A DNA stretch of 64,000 nucleotides from positions 235,817 through 299,816 of the forward strand of contig NZ_JBCMUN010000011.1 of NCBI RefSeq assembly GCF_050467285.1. The letters run 5' to 3'. The position numbers and the translations under genes were made by a program. The notes below the pieces were generated by a model, which had not been told where the DNA came from, did no database searches, and worked only from the letters and a program-made list of their open reading frames with translations. The stretch is from Paenibacillus_E oryzisoli_A (GTDB lineage: Bacteria > Bacillota > Bacilli > Paenibacillales > NBRC-103111). Of this stretch, positions 33,150 through 40,929 are shown piece after piece. Positions within the stretch are counted from its first letter, which is position 1. Each line of letters starts with the position of its first letter.

Positions 33150-34067
33150 ATGATTCTAATGTCCCAATACCTCACCTACACCGAAGAAGTAAAAGAAGCC
33201 CTGGCGAACAACAAGCCGATCGTGGCGCTCGAAACGACGATTATATCCCACGGTATGCCATACCCGCAGAACATCGAAATGGCGCGTAAAGTTGAACAAA
33301 TTATCCGCGACAACGGCGCTGTACCGGCAACGATCGGGATTATGGACGGTAAAATCAAAATCGGCCTGAACGAGCAGGAGCTCGAAGCCTTTGCAACGAA
33401 CGGTCAAGTTGAAAAAGTAAGCCGCCGCGACTTCGCCTACATCCTCGCTTCCGGCAAAATCGGCGCGACGACCGTCGCCGCCACCATGATCGGCGCTGCG
33501 ATCGCGGGCATCGAAGTGTTCGCAACCGGCGGCATCGGCGGCGTGCACCGCGAAGGCGAGAACTCCATGGACGTCTCGGCCGACCTCACCGAACTGGCGC
33601 AAACCAATGTCGCCGTCGTCTGCGCCGGCGTCAAATCCATTCTCGATATCGGCCGCACGCTCGAATATTTGGAAACCCACGGTGTGCCGGTTGTCGGCTA
33701 CAAGACGGACGAATTCCCGTCCTTCTACTCCCGCGAGAGCGGCTACGGCGTGGACTTCCGCCTCGACGAGGCGGCAGACGTGGCATCTATGCTCCGCACG
33801 AAGTGGGATCTTGGCCTGCAAGGCGGCGCGGTCATCGCCAACCCGGTGCCGGAAGTTTCCGCGATGGAGCAGTCGGACATCGAAACATACATCAAGCAAG
33901 CGCTGAACGAAGCGAAAGAGGAGCAAGTCACAGGTAAAAAAGTGACCCCGTTCCTGCTCGCGCGCATCAAGCAGCTTACCGACGGCCGAAGCCTGGACAC
34001 GAACCTGGCGCTCGTCTATCACAATGCGCAGACCGCGGCGCACATCGCGGTTGCGTTGAAAAAGTAA
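33150..34067 (+). CDS. psuG: Pseudouridine-5'-phosphate glycosidase
   Basis: The 305-residue enzyme cleaves the C-glycosidic bond of pseudouridine 5'-phosphate to uracil and ribose 5-phosphate. Conserved stretches are ALETTIISHGMPYPQN, VPATIGIMDGKIKIGL, SRRDFAYILASGKIGATTVAATM (lysine nucleophile region), FATGGIGGVHREGENSMDVSADL and GYKTDEFPSFYSRESG. It follows psuK in a two-gene operon, with AAGGAG before the ATG. The operon ends in the long hairpin at 34105-34207. Confidence 0.96.
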   Translation: MILMSQYLTYTEEVKEALANNKPIVALETTIISHGMPYPQNIEMARKVEQIIRDNGAVPATIGIMDGKIKIGLNEQELEAFATNGQVEKVSRRDFAYILASGKIGATTVAATMIGAAIAGIEVFATGGIGGVHREGENSMDVSADLTELAQTNVAVVCAGVKSILDIGRTLEYLETHGVPVVGYKTDEFPSFYSRESGYGVDFRLDEAADVASMLRTKWDLGLQGGAVIANPVPEVSAMEQSDIETYIKQALNEAKEEQVTGKKVTPFLLARIKQLTDGRSLDTNLALVYHNAQTAAHIAVALKK

Positions 34068-34104
34068 ACCGTTCTGGCGACCCAATCATCAACAACTACA
34101 ACAC

Positions 34105-34207
34105 AAAACCAGCCTGCAAAACCGCGTCAAATTGTGAGCGAATCGTTCTTTTCACCACTACTCGTGGCAGAACGCTCAATTTGATGCAGGACATGCAGGC
34201 TGGTTTT
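34105..34207. terminator. Long two-tier hairpin between convergent genes
   Basis: The outer stem is 14 perfect base pairs: AAAACCAGCCTGCA with TGCAGGCTGGTTTT. Inside it TCAAATTG pairs with CAATTTGA, and further in GTTCT with AGAAC. The plus strand ends in six T. It terminates psuG and probably the aldo/keto reductase gene. Confidence 0.85.
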
Positions 34208-34230
34208 TTCTTCATTGCCCTTGGACCATT

Positions 34231-35151
34231 TTAGCGATGTTGCTCATATCTATTCAAGCGGGTCAGCTGACGCAGCAGCTTAATCTCATCCTCGGTCAGC
34301 GGAGCTGCCTCTGCCGCGTCGATGTTGGCAAGCAATTGGTACAGCGAGCTTGCTCCGGGAATTGCCACAGCGACCGCAGGATGCGATAACGCATACCGAA
34401 TAGCAAGCTGGCTTAGGCTGCGATTACTGGCATTTGCGAACTCCCGCAGTTGGGGATAAAGGACGCCTAATGATTGTTCGGTATAATCAAGATATCCTTT
34501 CTCAAGACGCTGATATCCACTGCTCGACAGAATCCCTTTCGCCACTGGCCCGCGAGCGATCATACTGATCGAATGGTCGGCAAGCTGCGACAGCACGGCT
34601 TCCTCCGGACGTCGATCCAATAAGCTGTACTGACTCATAACACTCGCAATCGATGAACGGCTTGCATACTCACGAATGACATTGGGACGAATCGAGGAGA
34701 TGCCGTAATAACGAATAATCCCCTCTCGTTTCAATTGTTCAAAGGCTTCGATTGTCTCATCAATCGGGTCGTCCAAAGTTCCCCCGTGCAATTGATATAA
34801 GTCAATGTACTCCGTGCCGAGCCTTTTCAAGCTCTCTTTTACCGCTGCAAGTATGTAGGCCTTAGAGGCATCCCATACCCAGCCCTCACGTCCTGGAATT
34901 CGTCGATTGCCCACTTTCGTGGCTAGAATGAATTCATCACGACGGCGCCCGCGAATCGCTGCACCGATAGTTTCTTCGTTGAGACCATCATCGTATAAAT
35001 CTGCCGTATCTATAAAATTTACCCCACGTTCTAAAGCTGCATGAATTAGCCCAATTGCCTGACGTTGGTCGGTACCTAATGACATGCAGCCTAGTCCGAC
35101 CTCACCTACCATGAGCTCCGAAGTGCCTAATCGGTTTCGTTTCATTGCCAT
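34231..35151 (-). CDS. Aldo/keto reductase
   Basis: The 306-residue NADPH-dependent (alpha/beta)8-barrel oxidoreductase contains LGCMSLG, GVNFIDTADLYDDGLNEETIGAAIRG (catalytic Asp and Tyr), LATKVG (Lys), IDLYQLHGGTLDDPIDETIEAFEQL and YYGISSIRP. The usual catalytic His is in QLHG. It starts 5 bp after the nitroreductase gene stop on the same strand, so the two form an operon of probable detoxification enzymes. The natural substrate cannot be assigned. Confidence 0.93.
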   Translation of the reverse strand: MAMKRNRLGTSELMVGEVGLGCMSLGTDQRQAIGLIHAALERGVNFIDTADLYDDGLNEETIGAAIRGRRRDEFILATKVGNRRIPGREGWVWDASKAYILAAVKESLKRLGTEYIDLYQLHGGTLDDPIDETIEAFEQLKREGIIRYYGISSIRPNVIREYASRSSIASVMSQYSLLDRRPEEAVLSQLADHSISMIARGPVAKGILSSSGYQRLEKGYLDYTEQSLGVLYPQLREFANASNRSLSQLAIRYALSHPAVAVAIPGASSLYQLLANIDAAEAAPLTEDEIKLLRQLTRLNRYEQHR

Positions 35152-35156
35152 CTTCC

Positions 35157-35732
35157 CTACTCCGTTACCCAGATCGTTTTCTCGGCGAGCGGTTTCCGCA
35201 CTGCTTTCACAGGCAGCGGCTCGGGATAGCCGAGGTAAATGAAGCCGACCATCTCCTCCTTGCCGGCGAGGCCGAACGCCTCCCGCATTTTCGGATGGTA
35301 GGTCGGCGCACCCGTGCGCCAGATCGCGCCTAACCCAAGCGCATGGGCGGTGAGCAGCATATTTTGCACAGCCGCGTGGGCGGCGGCGTATTCTTCAATC
35401 TCCGGCACGACGGCCTTCTCGGACGGCGATACGGCGACAGCGATCACGACAGGGGCACGAAACGCTTTTTTCACATTGGCTTCACGCAGCTTCACCTCTT
35501 CCTCATTGGAAATCGTGTCGCCCGCTTCCGCCAGCGCCACCTCCGCATAACCGCGGCCGAGCAGCCCCCGACCTTCGCCGGTCATGACCCAGAATCGCCA
35601 AGGCTCAGTATGCGCGTGATTCGGCGCCCAAATGCCCGCTTCCAAAATCTCTTCAATTAACGCTCGCTCCACCGGGTCCGGCTTGACTTTGCCGATGCTG
35701 CGGCGGCTGCGAATTGCCTCTTGAACGTCCAT
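35157..35732 (-). CDS. Nitroreductase-family FMN oxidoreductase
   Basis: The 191-residue enzyme opens MDVQEAIRSRRSIGKVKPDPV, the FMN-phosphate-binding arginine cluster. It also shows WAPNHAHTEPWRFWVMTGEGR and AAVQNMLLTAHALGLGAIWRTG. An upstream in-frame GTG (35741) is less likely than ATG 35732, which has GGAGAG 8-9 nt before it. It is the first gene of an operon with the aldo/keto reductase. It is probably a reductase of nitro compounds or quinones. Confidence 0.92.
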   Translation of the reverse strand: MDVQEAIRSRRSIGKVKPDPVERALIEEILEAGIWAPNHAHTEPWRFWVMTGEGRGLLGRGYAEVALAEAGDTISNEEEVKLREANVKKAFRAPVVIAVAVSPSEKAVVPEIEEYAAAHAAVQNMLLTAHALGLGAIWRTGAPTYHPKMREAFGLAGKEEMVGFIYLGYPEPLPVKAVRKPLAEKTIWVTE

Positions 35733-36006
35733 GCTTCCCACTCTCCATCCTGAATTGGCCCAAAGCCGCGATATAGCCGCTCATGTGCAGCCTTCGACCT
35801 AACTTTACCGCTTCCATGCGCGTAATTCAACATGGCATAGATGCAGATCTGGCACATTTTGCGCCGAAATGTCCAGCGCCTGCTTTGACAGAAATTTGAC
35901 AATGACGTGGTTTCTATGACACGCTATAGTAGAAGCATCACGATAGGCACTAGACAAGCTAGTTTACTAGAGCGACGCTTACGACTATCTTCGATGGAGG
36001 ACTATG

Positions 36007-37461
36007 ATGAAAACATTGAAACTTCCTTTTACCCATACAGCAACGGCCTTATCGCTTCTGGCAAGCTTAATGCTCGTTCAACCGGCTACCGCGGCAACCG
36101 CGAAGACCAGCGCTGACTTCACAGACTTAGGCAACATTTCCGTCGACCTCAAGGCTAAGCTTGATGCGATGATCGGCGAAGGCATTTTCGACGGTGTATC
36201 CAGCGACACATTCGGTATCCAGCAAAATATGACGCGTGCTCAGTTTGCGAAAGTGGCGACGAAAGTTTTTGAGATTCCGGTCGATTTGAAGGTAACTGCA
36301 TCGAGCTTCACCGACGTACGTGCGGACGATGCCGCCAACGGTTGGGCCATTCCGTACATTGAAGCCGCGAAAAAAGCTGGCCTGATCGATGGCATGACCG
36401 ATACAACTTTTGCGCCGGGCGACGCTGTCACCACAGCTCAACTCGACACGATATTGCTGAAAGGCTTAGGCAAAAAAGTCGTGACTACGGGCTCACCGTG
36501 GTACGCGAAAGTAGTTACGCAAGCGACTGCGCTGGGCATTCACCCGGCCGGCAAAGACGGCGACGCGCAAGCAACGCGCGAGGATCTGGTCGTGAGTGCC
36601 TACGGCGCTCAGCAAGCTTATGAAGAGGCAACGCCTCCTAGCACAGACAACGGCAGTGGTACTGGCACGGGTACTGGTACTGGTACTGGTACTGGTACTG
36701 GAACCGGTACTGAAACCGGTACGAATACAGGGACAGGCACGGGCAGCACGTCAGGGAATGTCTCGATTGTGGGTTCCTATACACTGGCCAGCGTCATCGA
36801 CAGCGGATTGACCGGCAATGCATCCGGCATGATCTCCCAGGCTGATGCCGAAAACCCTGCGATCAGCAAATTCGCTAAAGAAATTGAAATTAAAGTCACC
36901 ACAAACGGCGGCGACACGGTAGCGATTCCGGGCGTGGTGCAGTCCGTCTTTTCATCGGATCCGAACGTAGCTAAAGTGGGTTTAAGCGCAGACCACCACG
37001 CTTATGTGCTGGGCAATAAGCCGGGTACGGCTGACGTCAGCGTCATGGTGCAGATCGGTTCCGGAGATGCCAAGCAGCTCCATGTCACCGTGACTGTGAC
37101 GAGCGATCCTGTGAAAGCAGCCGTTATGACCGCAGGCGAGACGTCCATTACGGAGCCAATGGCGATGGTGGACGATGACTACGCAGCCACGTTCGACGCT
37201 TACTCCGCAATGGATCTTACGATTACCGACAATTACGGCATTAAGTATGAAAAAGCGGATGCCGCGAATTACAATTTTGCATTAGGTACCTTGTTCATCG
37301 TGAATGACATTCAAGGCGACGATGCTCTGGGAACGGTCGGCACTGTAACGGCAGACGAGCACGGGGCAGTGCATGTGTCTGGCAATGTGAAGTATTTCGA
37401 ACTGACTGCAGTCACAGCCTCCGGTCAAAAGGTGACAAGCTACGTCACGATGACGCGCTAA
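36007..37461 (+). CDS. S-layer-homology surface protein with a Gly-Thr repeat linker
   Basis: The protein of about 484 residues has a signal peptide ending PATAATAK, then three SLH motifs (about 38-205: FTDLGNISVDLKAKLDAMIGEG, FTDVRADDAANGWAIPYIEAAKKAG, WYAKVVTQATALGI). SLH domains hold proteins to pyruvylated wall polymers. A linker of about 30 residues alternates Gly and Thr. The C-terminal part (about 250-484) is beta-rich with NVSIVGSYTLASVIDSG and an Ig-like stretch, with no known enzyme motif. GGAGG is 6 nt before ATG 36007; ATG 36004 is too close. A terminator follows. Confidence 0.88.
   Translation: MKTLKLPFTHTATALSLLASLMLVQPATAATAKTSADFTDLGNISVDLKAKLDAMIGEGIFDGVSSDTFGIQQNMTRAQFAKVATKVFEIPVDLKVTASSFTDVRADDAANGWAIPYIEAAKKAGLIDGMTDTTFAPGDAVTTAQLDTILLKGLGKKVVTTGSPWYAKVVTQATALGIHPAGKDGDAQATREDLVVSAYGAQQAYEEATPPSTDNGSGTGTGTGTGTGTGTGTGTETGTNTGTGTGSTSGNVSIVGSYTLASVIDSGLTGNASGMISQADAENPAISKFAKEIEIKVTTNGGDTVAIPGVVQSVFSSDPNVAKVGLSADHHAYVLGNKPGTADVSVMVQIGSGDAKQLHVTVTVTSDPVKAAVMTAGETSITEPMAMVDDDYAATFDAYSAMDLTITDNYGIKYEKADAANYNFALGTLFIVNDIQGDDALGTVGTVTADEHGAVHVSGNVKYFELTAVTASGQKVTSYVTMTR
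36655..36740 (+). repeat. Hexanucleotide repeat encoding the Gly-Thr linker
   Basis: About nine tandem copies of GGTACT, with variants such as GGCACG and GGAACC, encode (Gly-Thr)n inside the SLH protein. A tract like this can change copy number by slippage without breaking the frame. Confidence 0.85.
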
Positions 37462-37511
37462 TTCAGCCGAATGCTTTCATATCGGCCCCTTCCAAACGCA
37501 GATCTTGCAAT

Positions 37512-37540
37512 AAAAATGACCCCACTCCGGGGTCATTTTT
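37512..37540 (+). terminator. Terminator of the SLH protein gene
   Basis: AAAAATGACCCC and GGGGTCATTTTT form a 12-bp stem with a 5-nt loop, followed by ATTTTT. Confidence 0.95.
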
Positions 37541-37596
37541 ATTTTTGCCCACGAATAAGCATCAGTAGGATGAAGGTACATAAAAGGAGTGAGCGC

Positions 37597-38784
37597 ATGG
37601 ATCGACCTCATATACCGCCGGCCCATATCCCGCAGCCGATTCGTTATGACGGTATGGGCAACGTCGACAGCGGTCCCCGCGATGTGATGCGGGATTTGGA
37701 GAACCCCGATATGCTGGTCCCGCCGGTGACAGATAATGGGACGGTGCCGAATCTCAAGTTTTCATTTTCGGATGCCCACATGCAGCTCAATCACGGCGGT
37801 TGGTCCCGCGGCGTCTCGATTCGCGAACTGCCGATTGCGAAGACGCTGGCTGCCGTCAATATGAGCCTGACACCGGGCGGCGTGCGTGAGCTGCATTGGC
37901 ATCAGGAGGCCGAATGGTCCTATATGCTGCTGGGCAGTGCACGCATTACTGCCGTCGATCAGGACGGGCGTAATTTTATCGCCGATGTGGGGCCTGGGGA
38001 TTTGTGGTATTTTCCGCCGGGGATTCCGCACTCCATTCAAGGGCTGGAAGAAGGCTGCGAGTTCCTGCTTGTGTTCGACGACGGCAGCTTCTCCGACCTG
38101 GGAACGCTCGGGCTCTCCGATTGGTTTGCGCACACGCCCAAGGATGTGCTTTCCGCCAACTTTGGCGTCAGTATGGATGCTTTTACCGACATTTCTCCTA
38201 AGCAGAAATACATCTATCAAGATAAGATCCCCGGTCCGATCGCAACGCAGCAGGTTACGTCGCCCAACGGGCAAGTGCCGCTTAGCTTCACGCACAAGCT
38301 GCTTGCGCAGTCTCCTCTTCGCACACCCGGCGGCTGCGTCCGGATCGTCGATTCCAGCAATTTTCCCATTTCCAAAACCGTTGCCGCTGCACTCGTGGAA
38401 GTCGAACCCGGCGGAATGCGCGAGCTGCACTGGCATCCGAATCAGGATGAGTGGCAATACTATTTGGCCGGTCAGGGACGTATGACGGTATTTGCCGCGG
38501 GCGGCGTGGCCAGAACGTTCGATTACCGCGCCGGGGACGTGGGGTATGTCCCTTTTGCCTTCGGACACTATATCCAAAATAACGGAACCGAGTCCCTCTG
38601 GTTTCTGGAAATGTTCAAAAGCGACCGCTTCCAGGACGTCTCGCTCAATCAATGGCTGGCTTTGACTCCGCAGGAGTTGGTCGCGTCCAACCTTAATGTC
38701 GGGCCTGAGTTCATTCAGACGCTGCGCAAAGAAAAATGGCCGGTCGTCAAATACCCCGGCTTCTCATACTATCCGCGGCCATAG
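37597..38784 (+). CDS. OxdC-like bicupin, oxalate decarboxylase family
   Basis: The 395-residue protein starts at ATG 37597 (MDRPHIPPAHIPQPIRYDG; AAAGGAG 8 nt upstream), aligning with the start of Bacillus OxdC. Both cupins keep the manganese ligands: RELHWHQEAEWSYMLLG with FPPGIPHSIQG, and RELHWHPNQDEWQYYLAG with VPFAFGHYIQ. The active-site lid, SENST in OxdC from memory of the B. subtilis enzyme, reads SDLGT here (residues 166-170), so the proton-donor Glu is missing. It may be a decarboxylase with altered activity, an oxalate oxidase, or act on another acid. There is no signal peptide. It is probably monocistronic. Confidence 0.9.
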   Translation: MDRPHIPPAHIPQPIRYDGMGNVDSGPRDVMRDLENPDMLVPPVTDNGTVPNLKFSFSDAHMQLNHGGWSRGVSIRELPIAKTLAAVNMSLTPGGVRELHWHQEAEWSYMLLGSARITAVDQDGRNFIADVGPGDLWYFPPGIPHSIQGLEEGCEFLLVFDDGSFSDLGTLGLSDWFAHTPKDVLSANFGVSMDAFTDISPKQKYIYQDKIPGPIATQQVTSPNGQVPLSFTHKLLAQSPLRTPGGCVRIVDSSNFPISKTVAAALVEVEPGGMRELHWHPNQDEWQYYLAGQGRMTVFAAGGVARTFDYRAGDVGYVPFAFGHYIQNNGTESLWFLEMFKSDRFQDVSLNQWLALTPQELVASNLNVGPEFIQTLRKEKWPVVKYPGFSYYPRP

Positions 38785-38891
38785 AGCCGCTTTGGAAATG
38801 CCGAGTACCAGGCCCGCTCCCGCCCGATGCACACTCGCCTAACGCGGGCATATAGTGCAGTAGCATATTTTTCAGAAAGGGGGCGGCCGCT

Positions 38892-39290
38892 TTGTATAAC
38901 GATCCTTCTTTGTATCCCTACGCACCGCTGCACTATTACGCCTACCCGCCGCATCCGTACCACTACGCACCTTATTGGGCCTGGGACCGCGATTACCCGC
39001 CCATCGATACCAATCAGCTCAAGAACTCGGTGGTCCTGTCGGACAGCATGCTGAAAGATGCCACCCTGATCGTCAACAAATTGGGCGACCCCGCCGTTGC
39101 CAAGCAGTTAATGGCCAGCGCCCAAAGCGGCAATCACAAGGAAGTCGACCGCATCGTCCATACCTTCGGAAGCAAATCGGATGTCCACACGACCTATACC
39201 CCCAGCACTGTGCAGTTTGTGCTTGGGCCGAAGACCGCCGGAGGGGCGCCTTGCTGCCGGTTGATGTTGTCTTTGAAGTGGGGCGATTGA
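38892..39290 (+). CDS. Tyr/Pro/His-rich protein, possibly spore coat associated
   Basis: The 132-residue protein starts at TTG 38892 with AAAGGGGG upstream. Its N-terminal 35 residues are dominated by Tyr, Pro and His (YPYAPLHYYAYPPHPYHYAP), as in many spore coat proteins. The rest is a soluble region with DSMLKDATLIVNKLGDPAVAKQLMASAQSGNHKEVDRIVHTFG, interrupted by nothing, and a C-terminal Cys pair GAPCCRLML. I do not know a named family. The coat assignment rests only on composition. Confidence 0.7.
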   Translation: MYNDPSLYPYAPLHYYAYPPHPYHYAPYWAWDRDYPPIDTNQLKNSVVLSDSMLKDATLIVNKLGDPAVAKQLMASAQSGNHKEVDRIVHTFGSKSDVHTTYTPSTVQFVLGPKTAGGAPCCRLMLSLKWGD

Positions 39291-39444
39291 TGCAGGGCTT
39301 AAGTTCTAGACTGAAAGACTTAAACTACCGGGTTTTATGAGCATAGAAAATCGTCAGATTTCGAAAAATAGGTATAATAAAACAGCGGCGGACAATGACT
39401 TGAAAAAGGTCTTAGACTGCCGCTGTATTTGTGCCTCATTACCG

Positions 39445-39933
39445 CTAGACTTCCCACCTGCGAATTGCGATGATAAAGAAAATCAGTGCCCCGATAGAAG
39501 CAATCGTCCGCACATGATTCCACGGCATCCAACTGTCCAAATATTCCTTCCACGCTTGTGCCCCCTCCGCGCTCCCGGAGGTTACGGCGGCTAAAGTATC
39601 GTTGAGCGGCACATTAAATAAAGTTGTCACCAGGAACACTCCGACTAAGATGAGCAGGCTCCCAATAATCACGTATAACGCGCTGGTTTTGCCCAATTTG
39701 ATAAATGAAACGATCCCCAAAACGACACTTAAGACAGTTGTGCCCATGAAGACCACCATAAAGGACGATTGCAGAATCGTTGTATTGATGCTCTGCATGG
39801 CAGATATGCCTTGGTCCGTAGGAAGCTTGGCAAGCGATTGCATGACGAAGACCGAGAAAGCGAAAAAAACACCGGCAAGCAAACCTGCCCCCAACGAGGA
39901 GGCAAAAGTTAAATAATAGAGAAGCTTCATCAT
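39445..39933 (-). CDS. DUF1772-type membrane protein
   Basis: The 162-residue protein has four membrane helices. It opens YYLTFASSLGAGLLAGVFFAFSVFVMQSLAKLP and later has SIIVF-like hydrophobic segments and NVPLNDTLAA. This matches the DUF1772/anthrone-oxygenase-like group of small membrane proteins. GGAGGAAAG precedes the ATG. It stands alone. The enzymatic reputation of the family comes from fungal anthrone oxygenases and should not be transferred here. Confidence 0.8.
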   Translation of the reverse strand: MMKLLYYLTFASSLGAGLLAGVFFAFSVFVMQSLAKLPTDQGISAMQSINTTILQSSFMVVFMGTTVLSVVLGIVSFIKLGKTSALYVIIGSLLILVGVFLVTTLFNVPLNDTLAAVTSGSAEGAQAWKEYLDSWMPWNHVRTIASIGALIFFIIAIRRWEV

Positions 39934-40029
39934 CCTTACTTTCCTCCAATACTCTTAAACTGAAGCGAGAGTTCATCATTCTGGCTCTTCAAAATAGTAT
40001 TGTATCTCTGACGAAGTTCATGCCAGCAT

Positions 40030-40266
40030 TCATGGATTTGGCTCTTTTTGGTGAGTTACGCTTCCGATTGTTCTACAATAACTGCGCAATCCCCACAAAT
40101 GCCCGTCCGGATCGGCGAAGCAAGCTGTCCGCCTCCCCCAGGATCGCGTTATCGGTCCATTCAAAAACTTAATATCCCGTTCTTCCAGTCAGTTGTCGCC
40201 ATACATACTCGCCCCCCATTTACATTTTTTTACAACCATTTGAATCATACGAATTGCCGCTTCCAT
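40030..40266 (-). pseudogene. Remnant of a glyoxalase/VOC-fold protein gene
   Basis: Reading the minus strand from ATG 40266 gives about 25 residues, then an in-frame TGA near 40189. It continues in the same frame with ERDIKFLNGPITRSWGRRTA and CFADPDGHLWGL. The last part matches the C-terminal half of vicinal-oxygen-chelate proteins (RTAYFADPDGHLWEI type). The first betaalphabetabetabeta half is missing. The stop and truncation mark it as dead. The 471-bp gap 39934-40404 is otherwise empty. Confidence 0.7.
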
Positions 40267-40443
40267 TGACAATGCTACTTGTTTGCACTTCCCTAATCTG
40301 AGTTTAACCCATGGCGAAATGCAGCCGCGTCCACCTGCAGGTGGATACGGGAAGCCGCAATTTCAAACTAAGGGTGGACGACGGAGATTCGCTCTCGGCT
40401 CATAATGAAGTTAACTAAATCAACCGAGAAACGGAGAATTCTA

Positions 40444-40905
40444 ATGATGTTGAACAATGGGATTTACCTCTTGATTATGTTTGTCGTCTGCTTCAGACTG
40501 GCCCGCGAAAAAACCATTCGCCCGGGTACCCTTTGGATCGTGCCTGCTCTATTTGTAATCATGGTGTTGCAAATTACCGCTCAGAACGGAAGCGTACAGC
40601 TCCTTCACCTCGCCCTTTATGCAGTCAGCGTCGTCATCGGACTCGCTATAGGTATCTGGAGAGGGCGAATGGATAAAGTTCGTTGGAATCCCGACACGAG
40701 AACGGTCACTTCCCAAAGTCCGATCAGCGGCATTGCGATATTTGTGGTTATCGTTCTCCTGCGTCTTGCCTTCGTTCAACTCGGAGGACATGATCATCGC
40801 ATGATCCTCGTGGGCAATGTATTGCTGTTTATTTCCCTAGGAAGTGTTTGCGGGCGGCGCTTTTTAATTTATACTAGATATAAACAATTGCAAGTTAGTC
40901 ATTAA
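40444..40905 (+). CDS. Membrane protein, CcdC/DUF1453-like
   Basis: About 153 residues with four or five membrane helices (GIYLLIMFVVCFRLA, LWIVPALFVIMVLQI, LLHLALYAVSVVIGLAIGIWRG, IAIFVVIVLLRLAFVQL, ILVGNVLLFISLGSVCG). The segment IGIWRGRMDKVRWNPDTRTVTSQ recalls CcdC-type proteins. ATG 40444 has GGAG 7 nt upstream, whereas the in-frame ATG at 40405 does not. It lies 24 bp before the two-component genes on the same strand and is probably co-transcribed with them. Role unknown. Confidence 0.75.
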   Translation: MMLNNGIYLLIMFVVCFRLAREKTIRPGTLWIVPALFVIMVLQITAQNGSVQLLHLALYAVSVVIGLAIGIWRGRMDKVRWNPDTRTVTSQSPISGIAIFVVIVLLRLAFVQLGGHDHRMILVGNVLLFISLGSVCGRRFLIYTRYKQLQVSH

Positions 40906-40929
40906 CATCCACTTGATTTCGATGAGATA

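Noticed and set aside
32066..34085. Two frames of about 310 codons on the minus strand
   Set aside because: They are antisense to psuK and psuG, with His/Arg-rich composition typical of shadow frames in GC-rich genes.
35885..35930. A standard promoter (TTGACA ... TATAGT) before the SLH gene
   Set aside because: All TTGACA to -10 distances (13, 23 or 24 bp) are outside the functional range.
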